Shown one piece after another: positions 40,300 through 45,432 of a DNA stretch of 45,432 bases. The notes under the pieces are model-generated. The model was given only the letters and a program-made list of their open reading frames with translations, did no database searches and had not been told where the DNA came from. Made by a program: the position numbers and the translations under genes. How positions within the stretch are numbered: the stretch's first letter is position 1; each line of letters starts with the position of its first letter. Source of the stretch: Acidobacteriota bacterium (GTDB lineage Bacteria > Actinomycetota > Actinomycetes > Actinomycetales > Microbacteriaceae); contig JABBOB010000018.1 in the NCBI GenBank assembly GCA_019352055.1, positions 1-45,432 on the forward strand, in the 5' to 3' direction.

Positions 40300-41147
40300 C
40301 CACCACCACGACCACCCTCCCGGTGCTGCGAAGCCCGCTGCAGCGCACGATCCGACTCGGCCTCGGCCGGGTGCGCTACGAGGTCCGCGGCTACTTCCGA
40401 CAGGGCGACTCGGTCTTCTTCACCTTCCTCTTCCCCGTGGTCTTCCTCACGATCTTCTCGGTCGCGTTCAGCAACTTCGACTTCGGCAAGGATGCGGCCG
40501 GCCACGCCGTCAGCGCCGCGAGGTACTACCTGCCGGGGATGCTCGCGGCCGGCCTGCTGCTGACCGGCACCCAGAACATGGCGGTCGAGATCGCCGGTGA
40601 GCGGAGCGACGGCACCCTGAAGCGACTGGGCGGATCCCCGCTGCCGGTGTTCAGCTACTTCATCGGCAAGATGGGCGAGGTGCTCGTCTCAGCGCTGCTG
40701 CAGGCCGCACTGCTGCTCGTGGTCGCTCGCCTCGCGTTCCAGGTGCCGCTGCCCGCCGTCGCGTCGACCTGGGTCACGTTCGGCTGGGTGTTCCTGCTCG
40801 GCGCGGCGACCTGCGCGGTGCTCGGTGTCGCGCTGAGCGTGCTGCCGCGCACCGGGAAGAGCGCGACCGCGGTCGTGATCCCCATCACCCTCGTGCTGCA
40901 GTTCATCTCGGGCGTCTACCTCCAGTTCTCACAGCTCCCGGTCTGGCTGCAGAACGTCGCCGCGGTCTTCCCGCTGAAGTGGCTCGCGCAGGGGATGCGC
41001 TCCGTCTTCCTCCCCAGCGGCTTCAGCGCGATCGAGCAAGGCGGCACATGGGACCTGGCCGGGGTCGCGCTGGTGACGTCGATCTGGCTCGTCGTCGGAC
41101 TCGTGCTCTGCCGGGTGACGTTCCGCTGGATCCGCCGGGATAGTTAG
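40296..41147 (+). CDS. ABC-2 type permease
   Basis: This 283-residue membrane protein has six hydrophobic helices and the ABC-2 pattern: FFTFLFPVVFLTIFSVAF near the start, GTQNMAVEIAGERSDGTLKRLGGSPL in the middle (coupling region), LPVWLQNVAAVFPLKWLAQGMRSVFLP before the final helices, and a terminal Arg/Asp tail. It pairs with the preceding ATPase, and the ATP-binding protein gene overlaps it by 4 bases. The exported substrate is unknown. Membrane-active lipopeptides or polyenes are suggested only by the operon layout. Confidence 0.9.
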   Translation: MTTTTTTLPVLRSPLQRTIRLGLGRVRYEVRGYFRQGDSVFFTFLFPVVFLTIFSVAFSNFDFGKDAAGHAVSAARYYLPGMLAAGLLLTGTQNMAVEIAGERSDGTLKRLGGSPLPVFSYFIGKMGEVLVSALLQAALLLVVARLAFQVPLPAVASTWVTFGWVFLLGAATCAVLGVALSVLPRTGKSATAVVIPITLVLQFISGVYLQFSQLPVWLQNVAAVFPLKWLAQGMRSVFLPSGFSAIEQGGTWDLAGVALVTSIWLVVGLVLCRVTFRWIRRDS

Positions 41148-41150
41148 ACC

Positions 41151-42311
41151 ATGAGGGCCCAGCGCTGGTGGCATGTGGCGGTCGCCGTGACGGTGGTGGT
41201 GCTCGCGATCCTGCTCGCGGCGCAGCGCCCCTCCCCCACGCATCTGGCCGGCGGCATCACGACCATGCTCGTGCTCGCGACGGCATGGTTCGCACTCGGC
41301 CCCCGCGCGCCGGCGAGCCCGCCCGCGTCGTTCGCGCTGATCGCCGCGGTGATCGTGACGACCGGTGCGGCGACGGCGTTCTCGCCCTTCCTCGCCACCC
41401 TGCAGTGCATCGCGTATCCGATCGTCTGGTTCTTCGCCGGGAGCCTCCGCCGTGCACTGGTCGCCAACGTGCTGCTGGTGGGGTCGGTCGGCGTCGGGCT
41501 GACCGCCTCGACGGGCACCGGCCCCGACGCGCTCGCCTCCACCGCGATCACCTGCGTGCTGTCCCTCGGTCTCAGCCTCGGCATCGGGCTGTGGTTCACC
41601 CGGGTGTACTGCACCATCACCGAACGCCAGCAGCTGATCGACGACCTCGGCGTCGCGCAGGCACGGCTCGAGGCGCTCGGGCGCGAAGCGGGGGCGATGA
41701 GCGAGCGCGAGCGGCTCGCGCGCGAGATCCACGACACGATCGCGCAGGATCTGGCCGGCCTGGTGCTCACGGCGCAGCAGGGCAGGCGCGAGCTCGCCGA
41801 CGGCGACGCCCCCGCCGCGGCCGTCCGGCTCGAGATCCTCGAGGAGAACGCGCGCCACGCACTCGCGGAGACCAGAGCCCTGGTGGCGTCCGGAGCCGCG
41901 GCCGGCGTCGACGGCCACGGCCTGGCCGTCGCGCTGCAGCGGCTGGGCGAGCGGTCCAGGAGGGAGACCGGCGTCGACATCACGGTGGCGGTCGACGACG
42001 AGCCCACCCTCGATCGAGGCAGCCAGGTCGTGCTGCTCCGCTGCGCCCAGGAGGCCCTGGCGAACGTGCGGAACCACTCGGCCGCCGCTCGGGTGTCCGT
42101 CGTCGTCCGTGTGTTCGGGGACGACGTCGAGCTGCGCGTCAGCGATGACGGGAGGGGCTTCGACGCCTCGAGCACGCCGAGCGGCTTCGGACTCGGGGGG
42201 ATGCGCGAACGGCTCGCGCTCGTCGGAGGTCGGCTCGCCGTCACCAGCGCGCCGGGCGCGGGCACCACCCTCGTCGCCTCCCTCCCCGTGCCCCGGGTCG
42301 TCCCGGCGTGA
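41151..42311 (+). CDS. Membrane-bound sensor histidine kinase (NarL/HisKA_3 type)
   Basis: This 386-residue kinase has six predicted membrane helices in residues ~5-150, then a HisKA_3 dimerisation region with the phosphorylated His in RLAREIHDTIAQDLAGLVL. The HATPase domain shows AQEALANVRNHSAAARV (N box) and DDGRGFD with GFGLGGMRERLALVGG (G1/G2 boxes). The sensor region is almost all membrane, as in LnrJ/DesK-type kinases that read membrane state or lipophilic ligands. It starts 3 bases after the permease stop and overlaps the response regulator (GTGA), so it belongs to the exporter operon. Confidence 0.92.
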   Translation: MRAQRWWHVAVAVTVVVLAILLAAQRPSPTHLAGGITTMLVLATAWFALGPRAPASPPASFALIAAVIVTTGAATAFSPFLATLQCIAYPIVWFFAGSLRRALVANVLLVGSVGVGLTASTGTGPDALASTAITCVLSLGLSLGIGLWFTRVYCTITERQQLIDDLGVAQARLEALGREAGAMSERERLAREIHDTIAQDLAGLVLTAQQGRRELADGDAPAAAVRLEILEENARHALAETRALVASGAAAGVDGHGLAVALQRLGERSRRETGVDITVAVDDEPTLDRGSQVVLLRCAQEALANVRNHSAAARVSVVVRVFGDDVELRVSDDGRGFDASSTPSGFGLGGMRERLALVGGRLAVTSAPGAGTTLVASLPVPRVVPA

Positions 42312-42931
42312 TCCGCGTCCTGGTCGCGGAGGACCACCCGATCGTCCGCAGCGGGATCGTCGCGCTGCTCAGGGCCGCCGACGACATCGAGGTCGTCGGC
42401 GAGGCGTCGACCGGGCTGGAGGCGGTCCAGCTGGCCATCGGGCTCGCGCCGGACCTCGTGCTGATGGACCTCCGGATGCCGGGGATCGACGGCGATGAGG
42501 CGACCTCGCGCATCCTCGCCGTCCGACCGCTCACCAAGGTCATGGTCCTGACCACCTACGACTCGGACGACAGCATCCTGGCCGCGATCGAGGCGGGAGC
42601 ACGCGGATACCTGCTGAAAGCGGCGCCGCAGGAGGAGATCCTCGCCGGCGTCCGCGCCGTCGCACGGGGTGAGACGGCTCTCGCACCGAGCATCGCCGCG
42701 CTTCTGGTGGATCGCGCGAGGTCGCCCGCACCGCGGTTGAGCCCCCGCGAGACCCAGATCCTGACACTCGTCGCCGCCGGGCTCAGCAACCCCGCGATCG
42801 CCGCCGCACTGTACGTGAGCGAGGCGACCGTGAAGACCCACCTGATCCACACGTACGAGAAGCTCGGCGTGAACGACCGGACCCGAGCGGTCACGCGCGC
42901 GATGGAGCTCGGGATCCTGCGGCTCGGCTGA
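42308..42931 (+). CDS. NarL/LuxR-family response regulator
   Basis: This 207-residue regulator has a receiver domain with the phosphorylated Asp in LVLMDLRMPG, the Thr/Ser of VLTTYDSDD, Lys in GYLLKAAPQEE, and a C-terminal LuxR-type HTH (LSPRETQILTLVAAGLSNPA, then IAAALYVSEATVKTHLIHTYEKLG). The GTG start overlaps the kinase stop. Its likely targets are the ABC operon itself and possibly the divergent desaturase, inferred from position. Confidence 0.93.
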   Translation: MIRVLVAEDHPIVRSGIVALLRAADDIEVVGEASTGLEAVQLAIGLAPDLVLMDLRMPGIDGDEATSRILAVRPLTKVMVLTTYDSDDSILAAIEAGARGYLLKAAPQEEILAGVRAVARGETALAPSIAALLVDRARSPAPRLSPRETQILTLVAAGLSNPAIAAALYVSEATVKTHLIHTYEKLGVNDRTRAVTRAMELGILRLG

Positions 42932-42941
42932 CCCGGCCTCT

Positions 42942-42963
42942 CCGCCGACGGCGCCATCGGCGG
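42942..42963. terminator. Hairpin after the ABC/two-component operon
   Basis: CCGCCGA (42942-42948) pairs with TCGGCGG (42957-42963) around GC-rich loop sequence, 10 bases past the response-regulator stop. There is no U-run. It is a likely terminator by position and stability. Confidence 0.6.
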
Positions 42964-43018
42964 CGTCCACGCGGACGAGTCGGACGCGTCGTCCATGCGC
43001 GGGTGACAGCATCGGCCC

Positions 43019-43480
43019 GTGAACGACGACCGTCTTGGAACGACCCCTGGACTTCCACGATGGCGCCGAGGCTTGTTCGCCGGCTCGCCCCGCCGGTACC
43101 CGGGGCGCCGGTGGAGCAGCGTCGTGCTGCACCGGATGAACGCGGCGACCGCGCACTCCACCGCCGGCCTCGTCGCGGCGGCGTCGATCCTCGCGTGGGT
43201 GGTGTTCGGAGTCGTGACCGACTTCCCCGCATGGTGGGACAACGTGCTGTTCATCGTCAGCTCCACGGTCACGCTCATCCTGGTGTTCGCGATCCAGCAC
43301 ACCCAGGCCCGCCAGCAGACCGCTACGCAGCGCAAGCTCGACGAGATCCTCCGTGCCCTCCCTCGTGCAGACGATCGTCTGATCGCCGTCGAGGAAGCGC
43401 CGGACCACGAGCTCCAAGCCCTCGTCGAGGACGATCTCGAGAAGCGGAACGGCGCGATCGACCGCCTCGGTCCCCGATGA
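43019..43480 (+). CDS. Low-affinity iron permease family protein
   Basis: This 153-residue protein has two membrane helices (LVAAASILAWVVFGVVTDF and LFIVSSTVTLILVFAIQHT) and the conserved TQARQQTATQRKLDEILRAL segment that follows helix 2 in the low-affinity iron permease (PF04120) family. In bacteria this family has no proven iron-transport role. The GTG at 43019 is the first start. An ATG at 43136 would remove a basic leader. It precedes the ferric-reductase-like gene by 115 bases. Confidence 0.78.
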   Translation: MNDDRLGTTPGLPRWRRGLFAGSPRRYPGRRWSSVVLHRMNAATAHSTAGLVAAASILAWVVFGVVTDFPAWWDNVLFIVSSTVTLILVFAIQHTQARQQTATQRKLDEILRALPRADDRLIAVEEAPDHELQALVEDDLEKRNGAIDRLGPR

Positions 43481-43566
43481 GGTCCGACCGGCGACACAGG
43501 GTCGATGTCAATATTCAAATCTCCACACGCGGATGCTCAGCCGGCGGCAGGTAAGCCCCTGACCAC

Positions 43567-43582
43567 GGCTGGGTATCCAGCC
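43567..43582. promoter_or_regulatory. Short dyad upstream of the ferric-reductase-like gene
   Basis: GGCTGG-GTAT-CCAGCC is a perfect 6+4+6 dyad 13 bases before the GTG start. A somewhat AT-richer patch (CAATATTCAAAT) lies ~60 bases upstream. It could be an operator or a small mRNA stem near the ribosome-binding site. Confidence 0.4.
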
Positions 43583-43595
43583 CTAGCCTGACCCT

Positions 43596-44945
43596 GTGGC
43601 ATCGATGCGAATCGCCGGCGCGCGAGCTTCCACGCGGCGCGGTTCGGGCACGCTGCGCGTCGCGATCGTCGCGGGCAGCGTCATCTCCGTCGCGATGTGG
43701 TGGTTCGGCACACCGTCGACGAGTCATCCGACGCCCGCGGCCACCGCGACAGCGCTCGGCGAGCTGGCCGGGATGGTCGGAGCCTTCCTCATCTGCGCGC
43801 AGGTGCTCCTGATCGCCCGGATTCCCTGGTTCGAGCGGGCGGTCGGGCTCGATCGGCTCGTCTCCTGGCATCGGACGCTCGGAACCACCGTGCTCTTCCT
43901 GGTGATCAGCCACGTCCTGCTCATGATCCTGGGCATCCAGTTGCTCACCTCGAGCACGCCGTGGTCGGCGACCATGACGGTCCTGACGTCGTACCCGGAC
44001 ATGCTCGCGGCGCTGATCGGCACCCTCCTCTTCTTCGCTGTGGGGTACAGCAGTGCCCGCATTCCACGCGCCAGGATCAGTTACGAGATCTGGTACTGGC
44101 TTCACCTGACGTCCTACCTCGCGATCTTCCTCACCTTCTTCCACGAGCTCAGCGCGGGCATCGCGTTCATTCAGAATCCGTTCAATCGAATCCTGTGGAT
44201 CGCGCTGTACCTCGCAACCGCGTCCGCTCTGCTCACGTGGCGCTTCATCCTGCCGACCCTCTCGGCATTCCGATTCCGGATGCGGGTCACGCACGTCGTC
44301 GACGAGGGTCCGGGGCTCCACAGCGTCTGGCTCGAGGGACCGCATCTGAGCGAGCTCCACGCGGTCGCGGGGCAGTTCATGATGTTCCGCTTCGCGAGTG
44401 CCGGACATTTCTGGTCGGCGCATCCGTTCTCGCTCTCCCGCCTCCCCTGGGATGGGCGCATGCGGATCACGGTGGGCGCACTCGGTGACCACACGACCCT
44501 CATGCGCCACTTGAAGCCGGGCACGATCGTCTTCGCCGAAGGCCCGTTCGGGCATTTCACGCCCGACGCGAGTCAGCGGCGCAAGGTGCTGCTCATCGCC
44601 GGCGGTGCCGGCATCGGGCCGATCCTGGCGCTCGCGAAGAGCTTCGTCGCAGAGGGACGCGACGTGGTGACGATCTACCGCAGCAGCGTCGACGGTCCGG
44701 CTCCGCTGGAGCACGAGCTGCGGAACCTGCAGCCGATGCGTCTCCACGTCGTCGTCGGCAGCCGCCGGTCGCTGGGGTACGACCCGTTGGAGCCGCGGAG
44801 GATCCGTCGCGCGGTGAAGGACATCCTCGAGCGCGAGGTCTACATCTGCGGTCCCGAGGCGATGGGCCTGACCGCGGAGAGCTCCTTGTCCGAGATCGGC
44901 CTCAGCAGCAGCCTCATCCACCGCGAAGTCTTGAGCCTGGGATAG
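43596..44945 (+). CDS. Ferric-reductase-like transmembrane flavocytochrome
   Basis: This 449-residue protein has ~6 membrane helices. Candidate heme-ligating histidines lie in WHRTLGTTVLFLVISHVLLM and YWLHLTSYLAIFLTFFHEL. A C-terminal flavin/NAD(P)H-reductase module follows: HPFSLSRLPWD (FAD), VFAEGPFGHFTPD, GGAGIGPILALAKSFV (nucleotide) and EVYICGPEAM (terminal). This layout moves electrons from NAD(P)H through FAD and heme across the membrane, as in FRE/NOX-type ferric reductases and NosR-like flavocytochromes. The next gene encodes an exported FMN-binding protein that could be the acceptor. The GTG start puts the first membrane helix near residue ~22. Confidence 0.88.
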   Translation: MASMRIAGARASTRRGSGTLRVAIVAGSVISVAMWWFGTPSTSHPTPAATATALGELAGMVGAFLICAQVLLIARIPWFERAVGLDRLVSWHRTLGTTVLFLVISHVLLMILGIQLLTSSTPWSATMTVLTSYPDMLAALIGTLLFFAVGYSSARIPRARISYEIWYWLHLTSYLAIFLTFFHELSAGIAFIQNPFNRILWIALYLATASALLTWRFILPTLSAFRFRMRVTHVVDEGPGLHSVWLEGPHLSELHAVAGQFMMFRFASAGHFWSAHPFSLSRLPWDGRMRITVGALGDHTTLMRHLKPGTIVFAEGPFGHFTPDASQRRKVLLIAGGAGIGPILALAKSFVAEGRDVVTIYRSSVDGPAPLEHELRNLQPMRLHVVVGSRRSLGYDPLEPRRIRRAVKDILEREVYICGPEAMGLTAESSLSEIGLSSSLIHREVLSLG

Positions 44946-44959
44946 AAGAGGAACGAACG

Positions 44960-45432
44960 ATGAAGAGGAAATGGCAGGGGACGACGCTTTTCGTCGCGAT
45001 CTTCGCAGGTCTCTCCGCGACGCTCGGACTGCGACTCCTCCAGAGCCCGGTGCCGGCAGTCGGCGCGTCGAACGCCGGTGCTGCGCCCGCTACGACGCCT
45101 CCGAAGGCGAGCACGTCGACGGCCGCGGCAGGCGGCAAGGCGTCGGGCACCGCCGCGTCGGGCGCCGTCAGGACGATCAGCGGGGCCTCCGAGAACACCC
45201 CCTACGGCGCCGTCCAGGTCGACGTGAAGTTCACGGGGAAGAAGATCGCCGGTATCACGGTGGTGACGATCCCCGATTCCAGCAACTACGACCAGTCGGT
45301 CGCGCAGGCCGTCCCGCCGACTTTGCTGAACGAGATCCTCGCATCCCAGTCGACCAACGTCAGCACCGTCTCGGGGGGCACCTACACCTCCGTGGGGTAC
45401 CTGCAGTCCGTGCAGTCCGCGATCGACAAACT
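44960..45432 (+). CDS. Exported FMN-binding domain protein (cut by window edge)
   Basis: The visible 157 residues have an N-terminal membrane anchor or signal (KWQGTTLFVAIFAGLSATLGL), a Ser/Thr/Ala/Lys-rich linker (~residues 30-68), and the start of an FMN-binding (PF04205-type) domain (TPYGAVQVDVKFTGKKIAGI, VVTIPDSSNYDQS). The SGGTYTSVGYLQSVQSAI segment holds a predicted covalent FMN site at the second Thr (Thr143). Such sites are normally flavinylated by ApbE. The gene starts 15 bases after the flavocytochrome stop with a GAGGAACG sequence upstream, so the pair is one operon. The C-terminus is not visible. Confidence 0.85.
   Translation, partial: MKRKWQGTTLFVAIFAGLSATLGLRLLQSPVPAVGASNAGAAPATTPPKASTSTAAAGGKASGTAASGAVRTISGASENTPYGAVQVDVKFTGKKIAGITVVTIPDSSNYDQSVAQAVPPTLLNEILASQSTNVSTVSGGTYTSVGYLQSVQSAIDK

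Noticed and set aside
43580..43595. IdeR/DtxR iron box before the ferric-reductase-like gene
   Set aside because: TAGCCTGACC resembles one half of the consensus TTAGGTTAGCCTAACCTAA, but the other half does not match, so there is no convincing iron box.
1..45432. CRISPR array, rRNA or tRNA genes, prophage or integrative element
   Set aside because: I found no regularly spaced repeat array, no tRNA cloverleaf sequence or rRNA, and no integrase or structural phage genes. The only mobile DNA seen is the IS1595 element and its MITE.

Overview
The window is very GC-rich chromosomal DNA. Genes are tightly packed, GTG starts are frequent, and ATGA/GTGA overlaps are common. The gene content (DUF222-type HNH endonuclease, DUF5997, Ski2-like DUF3516 helicase, actinobacterial PEP carboxylase, ara genes under LacI control) points to an actinobacterium, most likely of the Microbacteriaceae or a close relative. 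Genus is not resolved. I saw no rRNA, tRNA, CRISPR array, phage module or replication origin. Most genes are chromosomal housekeeping or accessory metabolism.

Layout. 1-4.6 kb (minus strand): the start of a class A penicillin-binding protein, cut by the window edge. Next is a translationally coupled pair made of an acyl-ACP-reductase (AAR)-like protein and an NDH-2-like flavoprotein, preceded by an intergenic stretch with strong dyads. Two small genes follow. 4.66-5.84 kb: an intact IS1595-family insertion sequence next to a ~144 bp non-autonomous relative (MITE) with near-identical ends, both bracketed by the same 10-bp direct repeat. 6.1-9.2 kb: a Pnkp-type phosphatase whose N-terminal kinase half has lost its P-loop, a mini zinc ribbon, a 44-aa membrane peptide, a 32-aa Cys/His-rich peptide, and rlmN. 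9.2-15 kb: an MFS exporter, a DarT-like ADP-ribosyltransferase beside RNase HI with a ribbon-helix-helix-like tail, an aldo/keto reductase, DUF5997 divergent from a LysR effector domain that lacks its HTH, and YchJ. 15-20.3 kb: ppc and a large helicase, separated by paired palindromes.

20.3-24.9 kb: a PLP aminotransferase, a frameshifted small gene, a CbbX/SpoVK-like AAA+ ATPase, a decayed methyltransferase carrying a hexanucleotide repeat, and a tandem universal stress protein. 24.9-32.7 kb (minus strand) is an L-arabinose/arabinan locus: lacI - araD-araA-araB - terminator - lacI - GH51 arabinofuranosidase. A perfect palindrome resembling the symmetric lac operator lies before araD, and a weaker copy lies before the arabinofuranosidase. 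The araD-proximal LacI keeps Gln and Arg at the LacI recognition positions, so the operator and its regulator can be paired. Arabinofuranosidase would release L-arabinose, and AraA, AraB and AraD would convert it to D-xylulose-5-phosphate.

32.9-37.7 kb: a flavin monooxygenase that appears to carry three in-frame internal deletions, a DUF222/HNH protein, a dihydrofolate-reductase-fold protein, and a long phosphatidylserine-decarboxylase-family protein of the PsiD (fungal tryptophan decarboxylase) type. 37.7-43 kb: a membrane fatty-acid desaturase, then an ABC exporter coupled to a NarL-type two-component system, arranged like linearmycin-resistance (Lnr) loci. 43-45.4 kb: a low-affinity-iron-permease-family protein, a ferric-reductase-like flavocytochrome and an exported FMN-binding protein cut by the window edge, which together suggest a transmembrane electron-transfer module.

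The best candidates for under-described biology are the AAR-like/flavoprotein pair, the PsiD-like decarboxylase, the 32-residue Cys/His peptide, and the DarT-like/RNase HI pair.
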